Shown: piece by piece, positions 1 through 8,075 of the stretch
How positions within the stretch are numbered: the first letter of the stretch is position 1
Layout of the letters: each line of letters begins with the position of its first letter
Assembly: GCF_037974265.1 (NCBI RefSeq)
Contig: NZ_CP150233.1
Span: 558,001-622,000 of the forward strand
Reading direction: 5' to 3'
Length of the DNA: 64,000 nucleotides
Source: Paenibacillus sp. FSL R5-0623
GTDB taxonomy: Bacteria > Bacillota > Bacilli > Paenibacillales > Paenibacillaceae
Position numbers and translations under genes: made by a program
The notes under the pieces: generated by a model
What the model saw: only the letters and a program-made list of their open reading frames with translations
Database searches by the model: none
What the model was told of the DNA's origin: nothing

Positions 1-2031
1 GTGCTCGTGAATATAGGCTTTGACAGCCGAGATGGTATCCACACTTCGTACCTCGCTGCGCTTCTCCATCTGCATCACAAATTCGGTCACGAGATGAATC
101 ATCCATTCCGAATAGCGGTTGATATTGTAGAACAATGAAAATTGCTTGTACATATTCAATGAACTCGCCTCGGCGGGTTGCAGGCGCACCTGATTAATAC
201 ACTCCGCGTAAATAGATACCGTTTTTAATAATATGATACGGCTGTATTCGGCTGAATAGGGGCCTTCCTTTATTGTCGCGACCAATTTCTGAATGGCCTC
301 AACCGTACCTTGCACATCCCGAGTCTGCAATTTCTTTTCAAAGTTGACGAGGTATGACTCCGGAATTTCCAAACTGCTGGCTTCCCTGTTCAGAAGATCA
401 AGATCCTGAATGGCAGACTGCTCGGGAAAGAAGTAGCTGTATCGAATCAGGGTTTTCGCCTGATGATAGCTTGTGTGAATCTTCGTGAAGTGTTCTACCC
501 ATCCGCCTAACGATAGTACAAATTCCAGGCCAAATCTGCTGCTCGCCTCAGCGTGAATAAAGTCAACAATGTGATCAGAGAGCGGTTCTTCGGGTTGATT
601 GGTACAGATGATTACTGCTATTTTGTGATCCTGCAATTCCTCTGCCAGCAGTTGAGTTCCATCCATTTCTGCGATCTCCAGTTGCTGGATCATCGTATAC
701 AATGTATGCTGCAACTGTCGTGGCTGCAGATCCTTCCACTTCTCATTGACGGGGTCAATGACGATGCAACGGAAGCGAGAGTAGGTCATTGAAATGTGAA
801 CAGACTGGAGCTGTTCCGAAAGTTCTTCGGGTGTAAATCGATTATTTAACATATTAAGCATGATACTATGCTTAATCATTCTGTGATTGGCCTGTAAGGT
901 TTCTTCAAGACTATCAACTTTATTGGACAGACTGTTAAACGTTGTATCGATGAACCGATATTCGTCTTGCTTTAAGCTGGTTGGGCTGTCCATCCGGCTC
1001 TTGATGTTATTCATGATTCGCTTAAGAGGACTATAGTTGGCCCTGGTAAAAATGGAGGACATCACGATCCCAACTGTGACAGCCAACAAGCCAAGAAAAA
1101 CCGAAATCTCTTTCAAGCTATCCAATTTATAATAGAAGCTTTCATTAGGTGTGGTTGTGTATATTCTCCATGCATTTCCTTTAAATTGATCTTGGGTGAC
1201 GACATGAGAGTCATAGTTAAATACAGGTGCGAAGCTCTCATCTGAAGAATGATAGGCAAGGAGCGACTGCGTTAGATTCTCCTCCGTGGAGCTGCCTATC
1301 AACGTTTTGTCCGCGGCAGATATGACGGTTCCGTCCTGATCGATGATTAATGTATTTGCATAGTCAGCAGGGATCATATTTTTAATGATCTGACTGATCG
1401 CTGATTCTTTGATATCAATCGCAATCATGGCCTTACTGTCTTGTCCAGACGATTGAAACGGGTAACTATGGACATAGGAAATTAGATGACTCATATTGCC
1501 CTGTTCCCGTGATTCGATATAAGCATCCTGAGGCACCATGCGAGTCTTCATCCATAAGGAGCTTTCTGGAGTCTCTTTCATCGCAGCAATCCAATCCGTC
1601 GTATGATCCACACTCGAAGGCGTGTCCTCATAGAGCAATAGCCCATATACAGATGAGACGATGAAGTGGTTCCTCGTATCGTACACATGAATAGCTTCAA
1701 TGAGATCCGAATAATTTTGCACCATATTTTTGAGGGACTGTTCGATGTCCAAGATTTTGCTATGGTTTCCTTTTAAGCTATCTAAATCGATACTTGCTGC
1801 GTTACCGAGTGCCAGGGACAGATAGACCTGATTCACCTTCTGGATCACGGAGCTCTCAATAGTATTGACGGTGCTTTTCAGCGAAAGTTGATTATTGATT
1901 CGAATCTCTTTGCTGTATTGATGAGAGAAGAAGAGGTATAGAATGGAGCCGAAAAGAAGCGCAATGACAAGAACAACAGCGAGGTAGGAAAGAACCATCT
2001 TGGATCTCACAGACTGAAATGGCTTATGCAT
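1..2031 (-). CDS. Membrane-bound AraC-class regulator with extracellular sensor (3' end cut off)
   Basis: The first 677 codons are present and the frame runs off the window edge. The protein has a membrane segment at about residues 11-30, a roughly 270-residue extracellular region resembling the dCache sensors of YesN-like regulators, a second membrane segment near 303-325, a HAMP-like linker and about 300 cytoplasmic residues. The AraC helix-turn-helix pair should start just outside the window; the last visible residues, AVKAYIHEH, are the usual lead-in to it, so that domain is inferred. ATG at 2031 follows AAGGGGG. The gene is divergent from the SLH phosphatase gene, which is its most obvious possible target, although no operator was identified. 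Confidence 0.85.
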   Translation of the reverse strand, partial: MHKPFQSVRSKMVLSYLAVVLVIALLFGSILYLFFSHQYSKEIRINNQLSLKSTVNTIESSVIQKVNQVYLSLALGNAASIDLDSLKGNHSKILDIEQSLKNMVQNYSDLIEAIHVYDTRNHFIVSSVYGLLLYEDTPSSVDHTTDWIAAMKETPESSLWMKTRMVPQDAYIESREQGNMSHLISYVHSYPFQSSGQDSKAMIAIDIKESAISQIIKNMIPADYANTLIIDQDGTVISAADKTLIGSSTEENLTQSLLAYHSSDESFAPVFNYDSHVVTQDQFKGNAWRIYTTTPNESFYYKLDSLKEISVFLGLLAVTVGIVMSSIFTRANYSPLKRIMNNIKSRMDSPTSLKQDEYRFIDTTFNSLSNKVDSLEETLQANHRMIKHSIMLNMLNNRFTPEELSEQLQSVHISMTYSRFRCIVIDPVNEKWKDLQPRQLQHTLYTMIQQLEIAEMDGTQLLAEELQDHKIAVIICTNQPEEPLSDHIVDFIHAEASSRFGLEFVLSLGGWVEHFTKIHTSYHQAKTLIRYSYFFPEQSAIQDLDLLNREASSLEIPESYLVNFEKKLQTRDVQGTVEAIQKLVATIKEGPYSAEYSRIILLKTVSIYAECINQVRLQPAEASSLNMYKQFSLFYNINRYSEWMIHLVTEFVMQMEKRSEVRSVDTISAVKAYIHEH

Positions 2032-2386
2032 TCTTTTTCCCCCTTCGTTTCTCGTGTCTAAACAACTTCATCATTATATAGCAGGCCGAGGACTAGAAAT
2101 CATGTTGATCGAAATTTAACAAACTCCTTCTCCACATTTTACACCAATTTAATAAAGCGTTTACATAAAAGGATATCATAATTAACGAAAGTAGTATCTC
2201 CTCTGTTTTTTTGAGGGCAGAAATCATCGGAACGTACGATTTTGATATAAAACGGAAATTGTTCTATAGATGCGATACGCTCCCTAATGCTACAGTAACG
2301 GCAGATCAGACATCTGTATAGAGACTTTCTTACTCATTTGCAGATGCAGAAGCAAAAAAATAATTTACCATAATGGGAGCGTGTAT
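2032..2386. other. Divergent intergenic region between the AraC-class regulator and the SLH phosphatase
   Basis: This 355-bp AT-rich stretch must hold both divergent promoters. I see no clear sigma-A consensus pair for either gene. The only recognisable motif is a cre-like sequence at 2152-2165, listed separately. Confidence 0.5.
2152..2165 (+). promoter_or_regulatory. Possible cre (CcpA) site
   Basis: ATAAAGCGTTTACA matches 12 of 14 positions of the cre consensus TGWAANCGNTNWCA. The two mismatches are at the left end. It lies about 120 bp upstream of the AraC-class regulator start and 220 bp upstream of the SLH phosphatase start. A single imperfect match in AT-rich DNA is weak evidence. Confidence 0.25.
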
Positions 2387-5107
2387 TTGCAAGCCATGAG
2401 AAAACCACTTAAAAAGTCACTGGCATTACTTCTAATGTTGTCTATGGTAGGTCCGACATTTGCAGAGAAGAGTTTTGCAGCCGATCAGAAGATTCAGTTC
2501 TCTGATATTAAGGGACACTGGGCGGAAGCAAATATTCAAGCATGGGGTGATGAAGGATTAATTCGGGGTTACCTGGATCGTTCATTCAAACCGAACACGT
2601 ATATTACCAGAGCAGAATTTATGAATTTGGTAAACGGTGCCTTTGGATATTCCGGACAAGCTAAAATTACCTTCAACGATGTGTCTGAGAGTGCATGGTA
2701 TTACGAAGCCATTTCTATTGCAAATGCAAATGGATATATAGATGGATACACCGATGGCACCATGAAGCCGCAAGATCCGATCACCCGTCAGGAAGCAGCT
2801 AAAGTGATCGCTGGCATTTTGAATTTGGAGTTAAATGAGACAGCAGCAAATGTATTTAGCGATTCATCTTCTATTGCGGCGTGGAGCAAAGGCGCAGTAG
2901 GTGGAGCGGCGGCAGCGAAAATTATCTCTGGTTATGCAGACGGAAGCTTCAAACCGCTTAATTCCATTACTCGTGCCGAAGCCGTGTCTGCGCTCGTTAA
3001 GGCTGTGGAAACAGATGCTACTACAGCAGCCAAGCCAGCTAAGCCAAAAGGAACCGCATCCGTACTGAATGTTAATCCCCCAGCAGATGAAGCCCGTTTG
3101 TCTGCCGTGAAGCACGGAGCCAATGCTGGAGACGACACCTTGAAAAATATTGCGGAGACCAATCCGTTTATTAATATTTTGGACGGTTTTGATCAAGTAT
3201 GGTCCATGAATCAAGCAGATTGGAGAGACGGAACAGCGGCAACCAAAATTGGAGCTGACGGAAAGAATGCAAAGTATGGAGATGGACCGTCCCCATATTA
3301 TGATGGCTTTAAGAATGATCCAACCGTAGCCGTCACTGATCAGAAAACATATGCAAATGAAGAGATCCGAAACAAAGCGACTTGGGAAGCCAATATCAAA
3401 TATGTAGAAAAGGTCACGCAAAACCGCACGGGTGAAGAGGCTTTGGCAGCCTACTATGATGACCAAAGAGATAAGATCTATAGCGTGATGGAGGGCTTTG
3501 GTCCACTGGCTAACACGTATGTAGATATCATCAAGCCAAAGACAAACGTTGAACGAACGGTGGACGAGATGAATGTGGTATTGACCGAAGAAACAGTGGA
3601 AGATGAAAGCCAAGGTATTGGAGATTGGGATGAAAAAACGGAGCTTTCAGACTTGGTTAATTTGGTTGATCTGGTTCGATTCAAAATTCCTGCCTCATCT
3701 AATCCCTCTAAATATTTCTACTCTTCCCCGAGACCGTGGAGAATGAATTCCAATGGAGAAGTGAAAGAAGTGGTTGACAGCAAAGGACTACCTGTATGGG
3801 CAACCTTGGGCGAAGGTGAGAAAAAAGAAGTACCTCTGGCTTCAGGCGGCATCAAATCAACCGGAGAAAAACATTACCAGCAATACGAAACCAATGTAAA
3901 GCTTATTCCTGCCTTAAGTTATGTCAAACGAATCGCTGAGGATGGAAGAGGAAAAGATGGCGGATTTCCGAGCGGACATACAAGTGCAGCCTACTTATCC
4001 GTATTTCCTTTGGCATACGCTACACCAGAACGATTCGCTGAATTGTTAACGAGAGCAGCTCAGTTGGGCGAGAATCGCATCGTAGCAGGGATGCACTCAC
4101 CACTTGATGTTATAGGCGGAAGAATACAGTCCACAGCCATGGCTGCATATGCACTTAATCAGGCTGATAATAGAGAAGTGTTAGAGAAAGGCTATGAGAA
4201 TGCAGGAGAAGTATTTGGAGCTGCAGCCAAGGAAAAAAAGTTGAGTCTGTATGAGTATGCACACACCGTAACAGAGGATTACACGTTCAAGAGTGCTTAC
4301 GATGAACACAAATGGGAAGATCACGATGCCAATAAAGCCTTCTATAGAGAAAAGATGACTTACGGTCTACCACAAACCGGAACCAAAGGTTTGGCTCCAG
4401 TTGTACCGCAAGGAGCAGAAGCCCTGTTAGAAACACGTCAACCGTATTTAACAGATGAGCAACGCAGACAAGTATTGTATACAACATCCATTGACTCTGG
4501 ATATCCTGTACTGGATGAATCCAAGGGCTGGGGGAGAATTGATCTGGTCACGGCTGCGGATGGATACGGTGCATTCTTGAACAATGTAACTGTGGATATG
4601 GACGCTTCCAAAGGGCGCTTTAATGCAGAAGACTGGTGGAGAAATGATATCACCGGTAGTGGAATGCTTACGAAAAAAGGAACAGGAACCCTTACATTGA
4701 CAGGGAAAAATAGCTACACTGGCGGAACCTTACTGCAAGCAGGAACGCTGGTAGCCGAATCTGCAACTGCTTTTGGTACAGGTGATCTGTATGTAGAAAA
4801 TGGAACAGTTGTCGTTGATGTCGACGGCGCACTCAACTTAAATAGAAACTTTACCATGGATAACGGTACGTTGGAATTGGTAGTGGCTGACAACAATAGT
4901 CAACTGAATGTCGGCAGAAAGCTCTATATTGATGGAGGAAGTCTCAAACTTGACTTGTCCAAACATAAGATTGAAGGTTCCAAAGATATTACGTTAATCA
5001 CGGCTAATGGAATTACAGGTGAATTCGACAGTGTAACGGCAGATGGTTATGACGTGACTGTCACGTACGAAAAGGGCCGCGTCATTGCACATGTTGTAGC
5101 CAAATAA
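2387..5107 (+). CDS. SLH-anchored class A-type acid phosphatase with C-terminal autotransporter-type beta-strand repeat
   Basis: This secreted cell-surface protein of about 906 residues has a signal peptide ending near AEKSFAA and three SLH domains (about 38-80, 97-140, 158-205) that would anchor it to wall polymer. A PAP2/vanadium-type phosphatase domain follows, with all three signature blocks visible: K-x6-RP (about 442), PSGH (about 527) and R-x5-H-x3-D (about 563-573). Near 757-790 a GTGTLTLTGKNSYTGGT segment is typical of autotransporter-associated beta-strand repeats, followed by beta-rich sequence to the end. It probably releases phosphate from organic phosphoesters outside the cell. 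Start choice: GGGAG at 2375-2379 sits 7 nt before TTG 2387; GTG 2381 is too close and ATG 2396 too far. Substrate is unknown. Confidence 0.88.
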   Translation: MQAMRKPLKKSLALLLMLSMVGPTFAEKSFAADQKIQFSDIKGHWAEANIQAWGDEGLIRGYLDRSFKPNTYITRAEFMNLVNGAFGYSGQAKITFNDVSESAWYYEAISIANANGYIDGYTDGTMKPQDPITRQEAAKVIAGILNLELNETAANVFSDSSSIAAWSKGAVGGAAAAKIISGYADGSFKPLNSITRAEAVSALVKAVETDATTAAKPAKPKGTASVLNVNPPADEARLSAVKHGANAGDDTLKNIAETNPFINILDGFDQVWSMNQADWRDGTAATKIGADGKNAKYGDGPSPYYDGFKNDPTVAVTDQKTYANEEIRNKATWEANIKYVEKVTQNRTGEEALAAYYDDQRDKIYSVMEGFGPLANTYVDIIKPKTNVERTVDEMNVVLTEETVEDESQGIGDWDEKTELSDLVNLVDLVRFKIPASSNPSKYFYSSPRPWRMNSNGEVKEVVDSKGLPVWATLGEGEKKEVPLASGGIKSTGEKHYQQYETNVKLIPALSYVKRIAEDGRGKDGGFPSGHTSAAYLSVFPLAYATPERFAELLTRAAQLGENRIVAGMHSPLDVIGGRIQSTAMAAYALNQADNREVLEKGYENAGEVFGAAAKEKKLSLYEYAHTVTEDYTFKSAYDEHKWEDHDANKAFYREKMTYGLPQTGTKGLAPVVPQGAEALLETRQPYLTDEQRRQVLYTTSIDSGYPVLDESKGWGRIDLVTAADGYGAFLNNVTVDMDASKGRFNAEDWWRNDITGSGMLTKKGTGTLTLTGKNSYTGGTLLQAGTLVAESATAFGTGDLYVENGTVVVDVDGALNLNRNFTMDNGTLELVVADNNSQLNVGRKLYIDGGSLKLDLSKHKIEGSKDITLITANGITGEFDSVTADGYDVTVTYEKGRVIAHVVAK

Positions 5108-5133
5108 GTGAAGTGATTATGCATGATACAAAG

Positions 5134-5190
5134 TGAACTAATAAATGTTACACATACCACTTCGATGATAGAATAACCTTCCGATCATTC
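5134..5190 (-). repeat. Interspersed inverted-repeat element, half copy (copy D)
   Basis: The sequence carries the arm AACTAATAAATGTTACACAT followed by CACTTCGATGATAGAATAACC, degenerate but clearly the same as the right arm (reverse orientation) of the full element at 45.8-46.0 kb. It begins 27 bp after the phosphatase stop codon. No opposite arm is recognisable, so this is a decayed or truncated copy. Confidence 0.6.
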
Positions 5191-5216
5191 TTTGCAAGAC
5201 AAAATTAGTACTATAG

Positions 5217-5253
5217 AAAAGGGCTTAAACTACAATGTAGTTTAAGCCCTTTT
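5217..5253. terminator. Perfect bidirectional intrinsic terminator
   Basis: A 17-bp perfect stem (5217-5233 with 5237-5253) has a 3-nt loop, A-run on the left and T-run on the right. It ends the SLH phosphatase transcript and could also stop transcripts from the facing membrane-protein gene. Confidence 0.9.
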
Positions 5254-5492
5254 CGCGTACAGATACGTTGGATATAGGGGATGTTTTCAACACGTCCTGA
5301 AAGCCGAAGTGTATCTGAACGTGTCCAGAGTAGGGAAGCATGCTGAATACTGAATGTACGAGCAAGCGATCAGGATGTCGCAAAGGCGATTCTCCTATTT
5401 TCCTCTACCAATGAAAATTTCGCTTTGTACGAGAGGGACAGGGGTTGTCCTCTCACTAAGTTTAATCATACGGAAGCGGCTGGATGCGTAGG
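5254..5492. other. Intergenic region with one imperfect hairpin
   Basis: There is no gene here. GAGAGGGACA (5431-5440) can pair with TGTCCTCTC (5446-5454), but no T-run follows on the minus strand, so it is not called a terminator. Confidence 0.5.
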
Positions 5493-6380
5493 TTATTCTT
5501 CGGTGTTGGTACCAGATGTACGACGTGTATTCCCTTCCAGTTCCGTAGAGACTTGCTTTGTTGGTTCCAGATCCGTATGTCCTGCGTAGGGGCGATCACT
5601 TCGAGAGCGTGTCCCAGTCAACCCGAAACCCGAAGTGAATATAATCAGCTGTAATCCAAGGGCGTAGGGCGCAGCAGCAGGTCCAATCAGATGGAGCAAG
5701 GAGCATAGCGCGATCAGCAAGGAGAGCATTTTGGTTACTGTACTTGACCTATCCCGTCGTGGGCTGGCCCAGAGCAGGTAACCATATATTATGGTGATCA
5801 TCAGGGAAATTGCGCGAATCCATGGCAAGATGCTGTCCCATGAGTCTACATGGACGTCCAACATCCGCTGACGAAATACCAGATCTGAAACCAGAAAACC
5901 TGTAGCCGCCAGTGCGGCTGGTTCGGCTACGGGCCGAAGGATGGCCCAGACCGCTGTGCCCCAATGATCTGCATAAGTCTCCCGGCTGAGTTCATCCGAT
6001 AATACGGTGCATTCCCGTTCCAGTGCTCTGTGCATCAGGCCAAGTCGGGCAGAATCATGATCCTTAATACAGTCACGGATCTGGTCCTGTAGCTGAGGGG
6101 ATAGGTAAGATGCAGCTTTGCAGGCTAACATGGCTGTTATCAGATCATTATGTTCGTGTTCTGATCGTTCATAATTCCGATTTTCCTGGATGGTAAGTTG
6201 TCCCAAGAGGGCTGTACTTATGTATAATGTATCTCGTATCCTTCTCATTCGCCTTTCGTGGCTGCGGCGAACTTCAGTGGCAGACCATATGTATATCCCG
6301 AGAAGCAAAGCCATGACTCCAAACAGCACAGCCACAGCGCCTGGGCGCGATGTTAGATCTTCAATCCAACGTTGAAACAC
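5493..6380 (-). CDS. Unrecognised membrane protein, 295 residues
   Basis: I do not recognise a family. A membrane segment lies at about residues 14-32, followed by a long charged region of about 110 residues with helix-forming character (35-150). Two to four further hydrophobic segments lie between about 150 and 255, and the tail is hydrophilic, Thr/Arg/Glu-rich and probably disordered. Start is GTG at 6380, preceded by AAAGGAGG with 7-nt spacing. It is divergent from the GNAT gene, with about 110 bp between the starts. The layout (one anchor, cytoplasmic helical stretch, membrane bundle) does not point to a function. Confidence 0.75.
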   Translation of the reverse strand: MFQRWIEDLTSRPGAVAVLFGVMALLLGIYIWSATEVRRSHERRMRRIRDTLYISTALLGQLTIQENRNYERSEHEHNDLITAMLACKAASYLSPQLQDQIRDCIKDHDSARLGLMHRALERECTVLSDELSRETYADHWGTAVWAILRPVAEPAALAATGFLVSDLVFRQRMLDVHVDSWDSILPWIRAISLMITIIYGYLLWASPRRDRSSTVTKMLSLLIALCSLLHLIGPAAAPYALGLQLIIFTSGFGLTGTRSRSDRPYAGHTDLEPTKQVSTELEGNTRRTSGTNTEE

Positions 6381-6491
6381 ACTTGTTCCTCCTTTGCACC
6401 AACTTCACGTATCATGAAACACGCTTCACGTAAGCTTTCTCTCACTATTACACAGGAAGTAGATGAATTCAAGCAGAAAGGGGCACAATTC

Positions 6492-6920
6492 ATGGATCAT
6501 GTGAATATTGAACACACACCACCCGCAGCGGTGGAGTATCTTGCCTTGCGGCAGATTGCCGGCCTTAGTGCAATGAGCAGGGAAGGGGCGGAGATTGGAT
6601 TACCGAATAGCCTGTTTGCCGTATGTCTGCGTGAAGAGGATGTGCTGATAGGCATGGGGCGAGTGATTGGAGATGGAGGTTGTTTCTTTCAGGTCGTTGA
6701 TATTGCTGTACACCCGGATGTTCAGGGAATGGGATATGGAAGACTGATCATGAGCGAGATTATGAATTATCTGCGTGAAGCAGTACCTGCCCGTGGTCTG
6801 GTCAGTCTGCTGGCGGATGTTCCGGCTGATCGCCTGTATGCTCAATTTGGATTTGAATACACCAGCCCAAAATCGGAGGGTATGTGGTGGAGGCAGGGAG
6901 AAGAAGGACCGACTACCTAG
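6492..6920 (+). CDS. GNAT-family N-acetyltransferase
   Basis: This single-domain acetyltransferase of 142 residues has the acetyl-CoA pyrophosphate-binding motif visible as VQGMGYGRLI (Q/R-x-x-G-x-G/A) and the following YAQFGFEYT segment typical of the last strand. The frame is open upstream to 6372, but ATG 6492 is preceded by AGAAAGGGG at suitable spacing, and the family fold starts after it. Substrate cannot be told from sequence. A terminator follows at 6984. Confidence 0.85.
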   Translation: MDHVNIEHTPPAAVEYLALRQIAGLSAMSREGAEIGLPNSLFAVCLREEDVLIGMGRVIGDGGCFFQVVDIAVHPDVQGMGYGRLIMSEIMNYLREAVPARGLVSLLADVPADRLYAQFGFEYTSPKSEGMWWRQGEEGPTT

Positions 6921-6983
6921 CGGAACGAAAACTGAAATTTTAAGATAAGAATAGACTTATGTCGTATGAAATTATCTTAGTAT

Positions 6984-7005
6984 AGCCGCATTTAGCGGCT
7001 TTTTT
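6984..7005 (+). terminator. Intrinsic terminator after the GNAT gene
   Basis: AGCCGC (6984-6989) pairs with GCGGCT (6995-7000) around a 5-nt loop, followed directly by TTTTTC. Confidence 0.85.
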
Positions 7006-7239
7006 CATGATTCGTGTTGAGTGCTGGAGGAGAGAGGGGATACTTAAGAGTGTCGGTGCTTCTTCCGCTAGTTGAAGTAAAGATTATTTTTCTACATATA
7101 AGCTGTAAGAGATAGGTTTACAAGTTGTTCACATCCGGTTTAAGATGGCGTGAGCCGTTTAAGGTATATAACAATAGGATTAAGTATTAAAATAACGGTA
7201 AGTTGATGAGATGATATCTACAGAAAAGAGGGAATTCAT

Positions 7240-7872
7240 ATGAAAGTAACCATTTTTGGAGCAACCGGAGCGATTGGCAAGACGATACTGTGGGAGTTGA
7301 TGGATCGTGGGCATGAAGTGACAGCGGTGGTGCGTGATCCGTCGAAGATTGAGATGGTACATGAGCGTTTGCGTGTAGAACAGGGAGATCTGCTTAACCC
7401 GGATCAGGTGGCTGATTTTGCAGCAGGACAAGAAGTGGTAGTGAGTGCGTATGGACCGAAGTTTGGAGAAGAAGAAGAGATGCTGGAAGTGACACGTTCG
7501 TTGATCGAGGGTGTGCGCCGGGCAAAAGCAGGACGTTTGGTTGTAGTTGGTGGAGCAGGAAGTTTGCTAACCGAATCCGGTGATATGCTGATGGATACGC
7601 CGGGATTCCCGGAGGAAGTCAAACCATTGGCAAGAGCACATGCAGAAGCATATGACCTGATTGAAGCATCAGGTATTCACTGGACCTACATGAGCCCTGC
7701 TGCGACAATCACAACAGGACGTCGGACAGGCCAGTTCCGGGTTGGCATGAACCGTGTGATTACGGATGATATCGGGGAAAGCTCGATTTCGGTTGGCGAT
7801 TTTGCAGCGGCTTTGGTGGATGAACTGGACGATCCGCAATTTATCGAAGCTCGGTTTACGGTAGGTTATTAA
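7240..7872 (+). CDS. NAD(P)-binding Rossmann-fold protein (NmrA/YwnB-like)
   Basis: The N-terminus MKVTIFGATGAIGK is the nucleotide-binding GxxGxxG of an atypical extended SDR, and the whole 210-residue length fits the YwnB/COG2910 group of NAD(P)H-binding proteins. The conserved MSPAATITTGRRTG stretch is also typical. ATG 7240 has GAGGGA upstream. No catalytic Tyr-x3-Lys is obvious, so it may sense redox state or use an unusual substrate. It stands alone, with no operon partner in close contact. Confidence 0.85.
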   Translation: MKVTIFGATGAIGKTILWELMDRGHEVTAVVRDPSKIEMVHERLRVEQGDLLNPDQVADFAAGQEVVVSAYGPKFGEEEEMLEVTRSLIEGVRRAKAGRLVVVGGAGSLLTESGDMLMDTPGFPEEVKPLARAHAEAYDLIEASGIHWTYMSPAATITTGRRTGQFRVGMNRVITDDIGESSISVGDFAAALVDELDDPQFIEARFTVGY

Positions 7873-8075
7873 GCGTAGACATGCTTTGGAATGGATGATT
7901 TAATCTGAAGGTCTCGTACACGGGATCGATAGAGTTTTCGATGATGTATCGAGTGGATCGTGGTAACTGGATGAGGTAAGAGGAAAGATAGCGATACACA
8001 TATAAGATGCAGAGTTTAGGGGCAAAGTTGCTACTTTTAAGTATGAGATGAGCTTGTCACGGGGAGGGATGAACG

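Noticed and set aside
553..792. 79-codon plus-strand frame inside the AraC-class regulator
   Set aside because: The minus-strand frame is continuous and domain-consistent across the region.
5431..5454. Terminator for the 5,493 membrane-protein gene
   Set aside because: The hairpin has a bulge and no T-run on the minus strand.
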